Source of the DNA: Streptomyces sp. T12
Lineage (GTDB): Bacteria; Actinomycetota; Actinomycetes; Streptomycetales; Streptomycetaceae
Assembly (NCBI RefSeq): GCF_028736035.1
Contig: NZ_CP117866.1
Span: 310,001 to 374,000 of the forward strand
Reading direction: 5' to 3'
DNA: 64,000 nucleotides
Notes under the pieces: model-generated
The model's database searches: none
Told to the model about the DNA's origin: nothing
The model's input: the letters and a program-made list of their open reading frames with translations, nothing else
Shown here: one piece after another, positions 50,665-59,432 of the stretch
How the letters are laid out: every line of letters starts with the position of its first letter
Numbering within the stretch: the first letter of the stretch is position 1
Translations under genes and position numbers: made by a program

Positions 50665-51678
50665 ATGAGCGGCGGGGGCAACACCGCCTACGGGAGGAAG
50701 TCGTTCCATCGGTCGAAGGCCCACTTCACGGACCGGATCACCGCGGACGGCCGGGACGGCTGGCCGGTGGCGGCGGGCCGCTACCGTCTGGTGGTCAGCC
50801 GTGCCTGTCCGTGGGCGAGCCGGGCGGTGATCTCCCGGCGGCTGCTCGGCCTGGAGGACGCCCTGTCGCTGGCGATCGCCGACCCGATCCAGGACGACCG
50901 CAGCTGGCGCTTCACGCTGGACCCCGACGACCGCGACCCGGTGCTCGGCATCCGCTTCCTGCGCGAGGCCTTCGACAGGCGGGAGACCGACTACCCGGGC
51001 GGCGTCAGCGTGCCCGCGATCGTGGACGTGCCGAGCGGCGTGCTCGTCACCAACGACTATCAGCAGATCACGCTCGACCTCGCCACCGAGTGGACGGCCC
51101 TGCACCGCGAGGGGGCGCCCGACCTGTACCCCGAGGCGCGGCGGGACGAGATCGACGCCGTGATGGCGGACGTCTTCGAGGACGTCAACAACGGTGTGTA
51201 CCGGGCGGGCTTCGCCACCGGCCAGGACGAGTACGAGGGGGCGTACGCGCGTCTCTTCCGGCGGCTGGAGCTGCTGGCGCAGCGGCTGGCCGGGCAGCGC
51301 TATATGGTCGGCGACACGATCACCGAGGCGGACATCCGGCTGTTCACCACGCTGGTCCGCTTCGACGCCGTCTATCACGGCCACTTCAAGTGCAACCGCT
51401 GGAAGTTGACGGAGAATCAGGTCCTGTGGGCGTATGCCCGCGACCTCTACCAGACGCCCGGATTCGGTGACACCGTCGACTTCGACCACATCAAGCGGCA
51501 CTACTACCAGGTGCACAGCGGCATCAACCCGACCGGCATCGTGCCCCTCGGACCGGATCTGCCGGGGTGGCTGACACCGCACCACCGTCAGGAGCTGGGC
51601 GGCAGGCCGTTCGGCGACGGGACACCGCCCGGGCCGGTTCCCGAGGCCGAGCAGGTCCCGGCGCGGGGACGGCCCTGA
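50665..51678 (+). CDS. Glutathionyl-hydroquinone reductase-like thioltransferase
   Basis: A 337-residue glutathione-S-transferase-fold enzyme of the Xi class. The active-site motif is SRACPWASRAV (C-P-W-A, with the redox Cys), the early RDGWPVAAGRYRLVVS strand and late GDTITEADIRLFTTLVRFD are family signatures. Homologues reduce glutathionyl-hydroquinones; because Streptomyces use mycothiol, the physiological thiol is probably mycothiol. ATG 50665 follows GGAAGGAG. A small membrane-protein gene follows after 24 bp. Confidence 0.9.
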   Translation: MSGGGNTAYGRKSFHRSKAHFTDRITADGRDGWPVAAGRYRLVVSRACPWASRAVISRRLLGLEDALSLAIADPIQDDRSWRFTLDPDDRDPVLGIRFLREAFDRRETDYPGGVSVPAIVDVPSGVLVTNDYQQITLDLATEWTALHREGAPDLYPEARRDEIDAVMADVFEDVNNGVYRAGFATGQDEYEGAYARLFRRLELLAQRLAGQRYMVGDTITEADIRLFTTLVRFDAVYHGHFKCNRWKLTENQVLWAYARDLYQTPGFGDTVDFDHIKRHYYQVHSGINPTGIVPLGPDLPGWLTPHHRQELGGRPFGDGTPPGPVPEAEQVPARGRP

Positions 51679-51702
51679 CCGACGAAGGAGGCGCAGGCGC
51701 AC

Positions 51703-52023
51703 ATGGCCGGCAAGACCAAGAGGAACAAGCAGAAGAAGATGAAGCTCCCCCTCGCCTACAAGCCCTTGGGATTCGCGCTCGGCTGGGCGAGCGGTGCGCT
51801 GGCGGGGCTCGCCTTCCGCAAAACATGGATGGCGATACGGCACGAGGAGGACGCCCCCGACGCCCTGGACCGGGACCGCGGCTGGGGCGAGATCCTGCTG
51901 GCGGCCGCGGTCCAGGGCGCCCTCTTCGCGGTGGCACGCAGCTTGGCGGACCGCACGGGCGCCAAGGCGATCGAACGCTCGACGGGTGTGTGGCCGGTCA
52001 GTGAGAAGGGCGGGCGGGACTGA
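51703..52023 (+). CDS. DUF4235 small membrane protein
   Basis: A 106-residue protein. A highly basic N-terminus (KTKRNKQKKMK) precedes two short hydrophobic segments, YKPLGFALGWASGALAGLAF and ILLAAAVQGALFAVARSLAD, that look like a helical hairpin. This is the DUF4235 layout. Function is unknown. It is 24 bp downstream of the GST-like gene and starts with ATG after AAGGAGG. Confidence 0.82.
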   Translation: MAGKTKRNKQKKMKLPLAYKPLGFALGWASGALAGLAFRKTWMAIRHEEDAPDALDRDRGWGEILLAAAVQGALFAVARSLADRTGAKAIERSTGVWPVSEKGGRD

Positions 52024-52114
52024 GAGCACACGTACGGGAGACCTGTCCGGAACAGATCCTTCGGGCGACCGGCCGGAACCGTCCCTCCGGAAGGCCGGCC
52101 GGAGCCGAGGTGAC

Positions 52115-52507
52115 TCAGCCCTGCTTCGGCGCCGTAGAGGCGAGGCGGCGCAGGGTGAAGGAGTGGCCGGCCGGGTCGGCGTAGCCGCGTTCCTCGTACG
52201 GCCCCGCCGCGTCCTTCGCCTCCAGGGGACGGCCGCCGAGCCCGACGATCCTGCGCTCCGTCTCGCCCAGGTCCTCCACCACGAAGTCCAGGTGGGCCTG
52301 GAGGGAGTTCTCGGGTCGCGGCCAGCTCGGCGGCGTCGCGTTCATGTCGCGGCGGAACGCCAGCCGGGTGCCGTCGGCGCCCCTGATCTCCACGCGGTTG
52401 GCGGTCGCCTCCGTCTGCTCACCGTCCAGCAGTTCCCGGTAGAACATGGCGAGCTTCTCCGGCTCGGCACAGTCGAGCACGACGAAGCCCGCTTTCACCA
52501 GCGACAT
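52115..52507 (-). CDS. VOC-superfamily (glyoxalase-like) protein
   Basis: A 130-residue VOC-fold protein: first module AGFVVLDCAEPEKLAMFYREL, second module ENSLQAHLDFVVEDLGETE and end-signature YADPAGHSFTLR. Putative metal-ligand positions include His in QAHLDF and Glu in RVEIRG, but the enzyme function is not predicted. It precedes nothing on the same strand for ~70 bp. Clearly distinct from the VOC protein at 26883. Confidence 0.87.
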   Translation of the reverse strand: MSLVKAGFVVLDCAEPEKLAMFYRELLDGEQTEATANRVEIRGADGTRLAFRRDMNATPPSWPRPENSLQAHLDFVVEDLGETERRIVGLGGRPLEAKDAAGPYEERGYADPAGHSFTLRRLASTAPKQG

Positions 52508-52586
52508 GATTCCTCCGAGGGGTCCGGGGCGCGGGACGGTCCTGTCCCGCCGCCCTGCACCTCCCGGGTGTCCCGGCCGGGCCGTT

Positions 52587-53051
52587 TCAGTCCGCCACCA
52601 GCCACTCCCCGTCTCGCATCAGCTCCCGCCCGGCCAGCTCGTTGGCCTCGCGCCAGGCCTGCACACGCTGCGGCCGCACGCGGAAGTACAGGTAGGGCGT
52701 GGAGAGTTGCCGCGGATCGAAGCCGGTCCTGGCCGCGAACCGGTCGGCCACCTCCTCGGGCAGTTGAGCAGGGGCGATCGTGTCGACCGTGCCCTCGATC
52801 ATGACGACGTCCCGGGTCGGCCCGATACCGAGGCGCGCTCTGCCGGTCGTCCGCAGGTTCCGGCCCGTCGGGCTGTTGGCCGGCGTGGCGAGCAGCAGGG
52901 TCGAGCCGTCCCAGAGGTAGGAGAGCGGGACGAGATACGGCACGCCCCCGTCGACCTCGGCCGTGGCGACCCACAGGTCCTCGTCGTGCTCCAGTCGGTT
53001 CAGGGTGTCCTGCTTGCGCTGCTTGGCGGGGCGTGCGGGCTGCGGCGTCAT
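52587..53051 (-). CDS. Pyridoxamine-phosphate-oxidase-like split-barrel protein
   Basis: A 154-residue flavin/F420-binding split-barrel protein. DLWVATAEVDGGVPYLVPLSYLW and LLLATPANSPTGRNLRTTGRA are typical of the PNPOx-like family in actinobacteria. The enzyme may bind FMN or F420; substrate unknown. It lies 15 bp downstream of the TetR gene on the same strand, so it is probably under that regulator's control. Confidence 0.85.
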   Translation of the reverse strand: MTPQPARPAKQRKQDTLNRLEHDEDLWVATAEVDGGVPYLVPLSYLWDGSTLLLATPANSPTGRNLRTTGRARLGIGPTRDVVMIEGTVDTIAPAQLPEEVADRFAARTGFDPRQLSTPYLYFRVRPQRVQAWREANELAGRELMRDGEWLVAD

Positions 53052-53066
53052 CGGCGAACGGCCTCC

Positions 53067-53825
53067 TCAGGGGGCGGTGTTGACGGACCTGTCCAGTGTC
53101 GCTGCCGGGCGGGCCGTCCGAGGACCGGTTGCGGCCAGTCGAGCCGCCGCGGCGCTGAGCAGCAGGTCCAGGGCGGCCGGGTAGGAGCTGTGCGGCATGT
53201 CCGCCACCAGGTGGCGGGCGGTGGCGGCGATGTGCGGGTGGGTGTCTGCGGGCAGTCGCGCGTACGTCGCCCGCCAGACGGCCGCCTCCGCCTCCCGTGC
53301 GGCCTTCGGCATCGCCGCGCTCGCCGAGTCGAGGGCGCCGTGGGCGAGGGCCTGGTCGACGAACACGTGGTAGATCCGCACCGCCTCGGCGTCGGGGAAC
53401 CCGGCGCGACGCAGGACGCCCAGGATGGTCTCGACGGCCTGGATCTCGTACGCCCGTCCGGTCACCCGGTACGAGCTGAGTACCGCCGCCCGGGGGTACG
53501 CGAGGGCCCCGGCGTGCATGCGCAGGCCCAGGTCCCGCAGGTCGGCGCGCCAGTCTCCGGTGGGTCGCCAGGTGCGCAGCGTACGGCCGATGAGCTCGTC
53601 GGCGATGGCCAGCATCAGGTCGTCGGTGTGCTGGAAGTACCGGTACAGCGAGCTGGGGTCGGCACCAAGGGCACGACCCAGGCGGCGTACCGAGAGGGCG
53701 TCGGCGCCGTGCTCCTCGATGAGTCTGAGGGCCGTCTCGATGATCAGTGCCTCGGACAGGACGACGCCCTGCTTGGTGGGTCGCCTGCGCTGCCGGGCGG
53801 CGGGCGGGACGACGCGCTCGCTCAT
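53067..53825 (-). CDS. TetR-family repressor with TetR_C-type ligand domain
   Basis: A 252-residue TetR protein. HTH: SEALIIETALRLIEEHGADA, LSVRRLGRALGADPSSLYRYF (residues ~28-70). The longer C-terminal domain (GADPSSLYRYFQH..., LRMHAGALAYPRAAVLSSY) resembles TetR_C_1-like regulators. ATG 53825 follows GAGGGAGG. Divergent from the APC permease gene, with 124 bp between starts that contain the short inverted repeat CAAC-ACC-GTTG at 53861-53871. Confidence 0.88.
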   Translation of the reverse strand: MSERVVPPAARQRRRPTKQGVVLSEALIIETALRLIEEHGADALSVRRLGRALGADPSSLYRYFQHTDDLMLAIADELIGRTLRTWRPTGDWRADLRDLGLRMHAGALAYPRAAVLSSYRVTGRAYEIQAVETILGVLRRAGFPDAEAVRIYHVFVDQALAHGALDSASAAMPKAAREAEAAVWRATYARLPADTHPHIAATARHLVADMPHSSYPAALDLLLSAAAARLAATGPRTARPAATLDRSVNTAP

Positions 53826-53949
53826 GGACTGCCTCCCTCGGTGCGGTGCGGGCACCTTATGACAACACCGTTGACCTGTTAACCCCCCGGGCAGTTTCAT
53901 GTCCGCTCATCGGGGCCGTCCAGGCCCCCGGTGCGAGCGGAGAGCGGCC

Positions 53950-55452
53950 ATGCCCGACCATCCCCACAGCGTCGACCCAGCCTCGCAGCCCGCGCTGCGC
54001 AAGTCCCTCGGTGTCCTGGACGGCGTCGCCATCGCCGCGTCCAGCACGGCCGCGACCACCAGCATCGGCATCGGGCTGGGGGTCACCGCGGGGGTGGTCG
54101 GTCTGCACCTGCCGGCGATCATGCTGCTGGCGTTTCTGCCGATCCTCGGCATCGCGGGCGCCTACTCCCGCCTCAACCGCGTCGAGCCGAACGCGGGCAA
54201 CGGCTATGTGTGGGTGGGCCGTTCGCTCACTCCGTGGCTCGGCTTCATGGTCGGCTGGGTGAACATCGTCGCCGTGTTGGCGTTCCTCGCGTACACCACC
54301 GCGGTCACCGGCTCGGCCCTGCTCCAGCTCGCGGGGGACGCCGGGCTCCACCGGCTGGGCGGCCTCGCGCTGGACCCGGGTTCGACCGCGCAGACGACAG
54401 CGGTCGGCATCCTGGTCCTGGTGGCGGTCACGCTGACCGCCGTGACCGGCATCCGCACCGCCGCGCGACTGCAGGCCGGGCTGCTGGTCTTCGAGTACGT
54501 CGTCCTGCTCGGCTTCTGCGGATACGGCATCGTCACCGGCCCACACGACTTCAGCCTGAGCTGGTTCGACCCGTTCGCCATCCCGTCGGCGACGGCACTC
54601 GCCCAGGGGATGCTGCTGTCGGTGTTCTGCTACTGGGGCTTCGAGTCGGCGTTCAGCGTCAACGAGGAGGTGCGCGACCCGCGCGACGCGTCCCGGGCCG
54701 GGATCACCACTTTGTTCACCATGCTGGCGCTGTTCCTGCTCGGCTCGATCGCCTTCCAACGCGTCCTGTCCGAGCCGGAGTTGGTCGGCCACGGCGCCGA
54801 GGGCCTGGCCTTCTTCGGCGACCGGCTGGCGGCCCAGCCCTGGGCGGCGCTCCCCCTGGTCGCCCTGATGTTCTCGGCGGTCGCCTCACTGCAGGCCGGC
54901 GTGATCCCCACGGCCCGGGCGATGTTCGCGATGAGCCGGGACCGTACGCTCGGGCCGGTGTGGTCCAAGGTCAGCCCCCGGTACGGCACTCCGGCCGCCG
55001 GAACACTGCTCATCGGCGCACTCGCGGCGGCGGTCGCGGCGCTCGCGCTGGTCATCCCGCGGCTCGCCGACATGATCATGGCGACGGTGAGCGCCGTGGG
55101 CATCGTGGTCGCCCTGTCGTACGCCCTCACGGCCCTCGCGGCCGCCGTGCGCTTCCGCTCGCTGCTGCGCGAGGACTGGCGCCAGGGCATCCGGGCGGTC
55201 GTACTGCCCGCGCTGAGCGCGGCAACCCTGCTCGGCCTCGGCGGATACCTCGGCTGGTCGTTCTACACCTCCGCCGATCACTTCGAAGTCAGCGCGGACA
55301 ACGGGTGGTTCCTGCTGTCCACTCCCGTGGCGATGATCGCCTCGGGCTTCGTGGCCGCCGCGTGGGCCAGGTGGGTGCGCAGGTCGCCGTACTTCCGCAC
55401 CGGCAAGGGCACCGACGCGGACGCGCCCCAGCTGCTCGCCACATCCCGCTGA
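53950..55452 (+). CDS. APC-superfamily amino acid/amine permease
   Basis: A 500-residue permease with 12 predicted helices. Helix 1 begins SLGVLDGVAIAASSTAATTSIGIG, the substrate-binding unwound segment being close to G-I-G; helix 6 includes VFCYWGFESAFSVNEEVRDPR, the E-E-V-RDPR motif of the family, and RAMFAMSRDRTLG marks the helix 8-9 loop. It probably imports an amino acid or amine that the following amidohydrolase acts on. ATG 53950 follows GGAGAG. Confidence 0.88.
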   Translation: MPDHPHSVDPASQPALRKSLGVLDGVAIAASSTAATTSIGIGLGVTAGVVGLHLPAIMLLAFLPILGIAGAYSRLNRVEPNAGNGYVWVGRSLTPWLGFMVGWVNIVAVLAFLAYTTAVTGSALLQLAGDAGLHRLGGLALDPGSTAQTTAVGILVLVAVTLTAVTGIRTAARLQAGLLVFEYVVLLGFCGYGIVTGPHDFSLSWFDPFAIPSATALAQGMLLSVFCYWGFESAFSVNEEVRDPRDASRAGITTLFTMLALFLLGSIAFQRVLSEPELVGHGAEGLAFFGDRLAAQPWAALPLVALMFSAVASLQAGVIPTARAMFAMSRDRTLGPVWSKVSPRYGTPAAGTLLIGALAAAVAALALVIPRLADMIMATVSAVGIVVALSYALTALAAAVRFRSLLREDWRQGIRAVVLPALSAATLLGLGGYLGWSFYTSADHFEVSADNGWFLLSTPVAMIASGFVAAAWARWVRRSPYFRTGKGTDADAPQLLATSR

Positions 55453-55504
55453 CCCGACCGATCCGAGCAACTCGACCGCGCCTCGATCACCTAACCGCGC
55501 CTCG

Positions 55505-55566
55505 ATCATCTCGACCACCTCGGCCACCACCTCGACCACCTCGACCACCTCGACCACCTCGACCAG
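55505..55566. repeat. Short 9-bp tandem repeats before the amidohydrolase gene
   Basis: Four to six copies of a CTCGACCAC unit (one variant CTCGGCCAC) lie between the permease stop and the amidohydrolase ribosome binding site. The array ends 10 bp before ATG 55577, so slippage here would alter the leader, not the protein. Confidence 0.8.
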
Positions 55567-55576
55567 GAAACGGAAC

Positions 55577-57211
55577 ATGCACGCAGATCTCCTCTTCACC
55601 GGCGGTCCCGTCCTCACTCCCGAGGGCCGCACCGCGACCGCCGTGGCCGTCACCGGCGAGCGCATCGCGGCCGTAGGACATCAGGAGGTGCACGATCTCG
55701 TCGGGCCGCGGACCGAGGTGGTGGACCTCGCCGGGCGGCTGCTGCTGCCCGGATTCCAGGACGCGCATGTGCATCCGGTGCCGGCGGGGCTGGAGCTCAG
55801 CCAGTGCGACCTGACCGGAGCGAAGACGGCGCAGGAGACCCTCGCCGCGGTGCGCGCGTACGCCGACGCGCACCCCGAGCGGGAGTGGATCACCGGCGGC
55901 GGCTGGTCGATGGAGGCCTTCGAGGGCGGTACGCCGACGAAGGAGCTGCTGGACGCGGTGGTGCCGGACCGGCCGGTGTATCTGCCCAACCGCGATCACC
56001 ACGGCGCCTGGGTCAACAGCCGCGCCCTCGTGCTCGCGGGCATCACGCGCGACACGCCCGACCCCGCCGACGGGCGCATCGACCGGGACGCCTCGGGTGA
56101 GCCGAGCGGGACGCTGCAGGAGGGGGCGATGCAGTTCGTCGGACGGCTCACCCCGCCCGCCACACCGGCCGACCGACTGGCGGCCCTGCTGCACGCACAG
56201 CGGCATCTGCACGCGCTCGGCATCACGGCCTGGCAGGACGCGCTGGTCGGCGAGTTCCTCGGCATGGACGACCCGTCCGAGGCGTATCTGGCGGCCGCGC
56301 GGGACGGCTCGCTCACCGCCCGCGTCGTCGGGGCGCTGTGGTGGGACCGCGAGCGCGGCGCCGAGCAGATTCCCGAACTGGTCGAGCGGCGGGCCGCCTT
56401 GAGCCACGGCCGCTTCCGCGCGGGCAGCGTCAAGCTGATGCTCGACGGGGTCGCCGAGACCGGCACGGCGGCGCTGCTGGACCCCTACCTCGACAAGTGC
56501 GGCTGCGCCACCGCCAACCGGGGTACGAGCTTCATCGACGCCGGACAACTGCCCACGTACGTCACCGAGTTGGACGCGCTCGGCTTCCAGTGCCACTTCC
56601 ACGCCCTCGGCGACCGGGCCGTACGCGACGCGCTGGACGCGATCGAGGCCGCGCGCGCCGCGAACGGGCCCAGCGACACGCGGCCCCACCTGGCACATCT
56701 CCAGGTCGTCCAGCCCGCCGACGTGCCGCGCTTCGCCCGGCTCGGGGCCACCGCGAACATCCAGCCGCTGTGGGCCGCGCACGAACCGCAGATGGACGAG
56801 CTGACCATTCCCTTCCTGGGGCCCGAACGTGCTGCGTGGCAGTACCCGTTCGGCGCGCTGCTGCGCTCCGGTGCCCGGCTCGCGGCAGGCAGTGACTGGC
56901 CCGTGAGCAGCCCGGATCCGCTCCAGGGGATCCATGTGGCGGTCAACCGCGTGGCACCGGACGGCGGCGACACGCCGGTGTTCCTGCCCGGTGAACGCAT
57001 GGGACTCGCCGAGGCGTTGACCGCCTATACGTCGGGCTCGGCCTATGTGAACCACCTCGACGACACGGGCGAGGTGCGCGCCGGGGCGCTCGCGGATCTG
57101 GTGGTCCTGGACCGCGATCCGTTCGAGGGGCCGACGGAGGCGATCACGGAGACGCGTGTATCTCTCACTTATGTCGGGGGCGCGCGAGTATACGCAGCTC
57201 AAGAGGCATGA
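55577..57211 (+). CDS. Amidohydrolase (YtcJ/NfdA-like metal-dependent hydrolase)
   Basis: A 544-residue metal-dependent hydrolase. The N-terminal metal site is GFQDAHVHPVPAG (H-x-H), HFHALGDRAVRDAL and HLAHLQVVQ contribute later His ligands, and AAGSDWPVSSPDP contains the catalytic Asp; composite beta-sandwich residues are LADLVVLDRDPFEGP. The family (YtcJ, NfdA, AepA) includes N-substituted formamide deformylases and exoenzyme regulatory proteins. It follows the APC permease gene after 124 bp and may use the imported compound. Confidence 0.88.
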   Translation: MHADLLFTGGPVLTPEGRTATAVAVTGERIAAVGHQEVHDLVGPRTEVVDLAGRLLLPGFQDAHVHPVPAGLELSQCDLTGAKTAQETLAAVRAYADAHPEREWITGGGWSMEAFEGGTPTKELLDAVVPDRPVYLPNRDHHGAWVNSRALVLAGITRDTPDPADGRIDRDASGEPSGTLQEGAMQFVGRLTPPATPADRLAALLHAQRHLHALGITAWQDALVGEFLGMDDPSEAYLAAARDGSLTARVVGALWWDRERGAEQIPELVERRAALSHGRFRAGSVKLMLDGVAETGTAALLDPYLDKCGCATANRGTSFIDAGQLPTYVTELDALGFQCHFHALGDRAVRDALDAIEAARAANGPSDTRPHLAHLQVVQPADVPRFARLGATANIQPLWAAHEPQMDELTIPFLGPERAAWQYPFGALLRSGARLAAGSDWPVSSPDPLQGIHVAVNRVAPDGGDTPVFLPGERMGLAEALTAYTSGSAYVNHLDDTGEVRAGALADLVVLDRDPFEGPTEAITETRVSLTYVGGARVYAAQEA

Positions 57212-57319
57212 GCAGTAACGCAGATCACGGTCCGGTTACGGTGTAGATCATTTACGCTCTGGGCAGCTTCGTACCGCTTCTCGGTTCAACTTTCGTACCG
57301 CGAAGACCAGTTCGAGTGC

Positions 57320-57344
57320 GTGGGCGGTCACGACGACCGCCCAC
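57320..57344 (+). terminator. Terminator after amidohydrolase gene
   Basis: GTGGGCGGTC and GACCGCCCAC form a perfect 10-bp stem with a 5-nt loop, 109 bp after the stop codon and 46 bp before the next start. Confidence 0.65.
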
Positions 57345-57390
57345 TCGCAGGGGCGGGGGGCTCTGCGTTCCGTCTCCCGAAAGGAAGCGC

Positions 57391-57600
57391 ATGCCTCAGG
57401 ACGTCACCTTCGACCTCCCCTTCGACACCCCCGTCAGCAGACATCTGGAGTACGTCCAGGAGCGGGTCATGGGCCCTGCCGCAGGCCGCCAACACATCTG
57501 AGGCGGCGGTGCAGGTGCTCGGCGAAGCCGTCGCCGAACGTACAGAACATCCTCGGATCACGACCGGCCCCCAACCACGGTCGATCGATTCCGTTGTCAT
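57391..57600 (+). pseudogene. Probable truncated terpene cyclase remnant
   Basis: ATG 57391 (12 nt after GAAAGGA) encodes MPQDVTFDLPFDTPVSRHLE, then YVQERVMGPAAGRQHI and a stop: only 36 residues. This opening is close to that of Streptomyces sesquiterpene cyclases, which continue with an ~50-residue segment and then a W-x-L-P-Q-A-A stretch. That stretch, WALPQAANTSE, appears here in the next reading frame from 57468, right after the stop-prone part. The rest of the cyclase, including the DDxxD and NSE metal sites, is absent. This points to deletion and frameshift; recognition rests on memory of the family. Confidence 0.5.
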
Positions 57601-57625
57601 GACCACAGCTTGATGGGAAACCGGT

Positions 57626-59356
57626 GTGAAATCTCGAATAGTAGGTGCTGCTCCGACGGTGTCCGCCAACAGCTTGCTCCCGGCGCAGCCAAGCGCCCAA
57701 CTCCAGCCCACGGAAGCGGGGAACGTCCTGGCCCGCCTCTTCGTGAAACGCATCAATGGGAGCACGGAGCAGTACCGAAGGTCCCAGAACGCCGCTCAGC
57801 AGCGGCTGGACGCACTCGGATCCCGCCACTCCAGCACCACGCTGCATCTGGAGGGAGCCCTCCATCTGGCGCAGCCCGCGTTGCTCCCTCCGGACGAGGA
57901 AGGCTATGCCAGGTTGAGGCACCTCGACGCCGGCCTGCGCGTGATCGAGAAAGCCTTCCCCCAAGTCAGCACCGATATCGAGATATGCCGCTTGACCTGC
58001 ATGATGCTGGAAGGGGCTTGGAGGAGCCGGGCACTCACCCCGCCGCGCGAGGAGGAGCAGGCAACCGTCTGCGCCTGTCCGCTGTGCCGTCGGCTGCCCA
58101 CGCCCCCCGCACGCGCATTGGGTGACTACGGTTGGCGGCAGAGCGCCGGTCGACCCCTCGCCGTCAAGACCTGGCCGTACCGCCGGGAACTCGACAGCGT
58201 CCTGACCGGTGGATGGTCCTGGACCCGGCAGATGAACGACCTTGAACGAGACATCGGCCACCGCCACCGCTTCGAGGACGACATCCTCGTCTTCCACGAA
58301 TACAAACGCGTTGTCGACACCATCGACACGACGCGCCTCACCCAGCACGCCGAAGGCCGCTTGGCCGAGAATTTCAGCACCAACAGCGCACGGGCCCTGG
58401 TCAGCGGACTCTTCTCGGCCCATAAGCGGTCCGTCGACGAGTACTGGCTCCAACAGCACCTCGCGGGCAGCGTCACGCTCCCGCAGACCAGTCCACTCAC
58501 CCAGAGCACCTACTCGATCCTGCAGATGCTGGACTGCCTGTTCTGGCACGTCGCACCCGACACCGAACTCTGGCAGGAGGAGAACCTCGCCTCCCTGCTG
58601 CTGTGCCGCGTCATCGACGACATGACCGACGTACGAGCCGACGCCCTCACCGGTGAGATCAGCAATTTCTGGCTCGCCGAGATGCCCACCCACACCAAGG
58701 CCTTCTACGCCGCCTGCGCCATAGCCCTCGTCAAGTACGGCTGCATGCCCGAGGCGCACACCTCGATGTGGAACACCTGGCTGATGACCACCACCATCAC
58801 CTGGATGGGGCTCACGGGCCGCCACGCCCTGTGGTTCGACGGCATCACCCAGGGCCTCCCCCCGACCGAGGACTGCCCGCTGTGCGACCTGCAGCCCAAC
58901 CCGTGCACCGGCATCCTCACCCACGGCACCACCCTCACCATCGCCCCGCGACCCGCCGTACCGGCACTGAGCCCCCGGACCGCCGAGCTGTCCGCACGCT
59001 GCCGAGCCCAGTACCCCCGGGCATGGCCCCTCTTCGACGCCGAGCTCCATGCCTTCGAAGCACTGCACGGCCCCTGGCACGGCAACATCGACAGTGCGTG
59101 GGAGATCCTGCGCCGCACCTACATCGCCGCCGTGGAGGCATCCAGCGCCGAGCCGTCCCCAGCCCGCGCTCGTGATGTCCAACAAGACGCCGGCGTAGTC
59201 GGATCCGAGAAGTTTCACACCCTGCACGACCCTCGAACCGGGAGGGAAGACACCGCGCTGCTCGCCTACATGTTCGCGGGCGCCCACCCGCATTTCCTCT
59301 GGAACGCCACGGGATACCGTCCCACGGGCGTCGAAGGCGACTGGCTCGACGGCTGA
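57626..59356 (+). CDS. Large protein of unknown family with DDxxD-like motif and two CPLC knuckles
   Basis: A 576-residue predominantly helical soluble protein, no signal peptide or membrane helix. Visible features: CPLC at residues 151-154 followed by RRLPTPP; CPLC at 417-420 with Cys427; VIDDMTDVRAD at 329-339, where D331-D-M-T-D335 fits the DDxxD metal motif of isoprenoid synthases; NDLERDIG near 206; and a Trp-rich C-terminal region. The NSE motif expected ~140 residues after DDxxD is not clear (NIDSAWEIL is the closest). GTG 57626 is assumed; the ribosome binding site is poor. Its context, beside a terpene-cyclase remnant and a conservon P450, hints at terpenoid metabolism, but the family is not recognised. 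Confidence 0.7.
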   Translation: MKSRIVGAAPTVSANSLLPAQPSAQLQPTEAGNVLARLFVKRINGSTEQYRRSQNAAQQRLDALGSRHSSTTLHLEGALHLAQPALLPPDEEGYARLRHLDAGLRVIEKAFPQVSTDIEICRLTCMMLEGAWRSRALTPPREEEQATVCACPLCRRLPTPPARALGDYGWRQSAGRPLAVKTWPYRRELDSVLTGGWSWTRQMNDLERDIGHRHRFEDDILVFHEYKRVVDTIDTTRLTQHAEGRLAENFSTNSARALVSGLFSAHKRSVDEYWLQQHLAGSVTLPQTSPLTQSTYSILQMLDCLFWHVAPDTELWQEENLASLLLCRVIDDMTDVRADALTGEISNFWLAEMPTHTKAFYAACAIALVKYGCMPEAHTSMWNTWLMTTTITWMGLTGRHALWFDGITQGLPPTEDCPLCDLQPNPCTGILTHGTTLTIAPRPAVPALSPRTAELSARCRAQYPRAWPLFDAELHAFEALHGPWHGNIDSAWEILRRTYIAAVEASSAEPSPARARDVQQDAGVVGSEKFHTLHDPRTGREDTALLAYMFAGAHPHFLWNATGYRPTGVEGDWLDG

Positions 59357-59386
59357 CGCCGCGATCCCTGGAGGGGGAGGACACGA

Positions 59387-59417
59387 CGCTGCCCGGCCGG
59401 AATCCGGCCGGGCAGCG
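59387..59417. terminator. Bidirectional terminator
   Basis: CGCTGCCCGGCCGG and CCGGCCGGGCAGCG form a perfect 14-bp stem with a 3-nt loop, between the stop codons at 59356 and 59433 of convergent genes. Confidence 0.85.
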
Positions 59418-59432
59418 GTCGCTTGGGGTGGG

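Noticed and set aside
55505..55566. CRISPR-like repeat array
   Set aside because: Units are only 9 bp, directly adjacent with no spacers, and no cas genes are present.
57502..57625. Insertion sequence as the cause of the cyclase truncation
   Set aside because: No terminal inverted repeats, target duplication or transposase fragment could be seen in the 124 bp.
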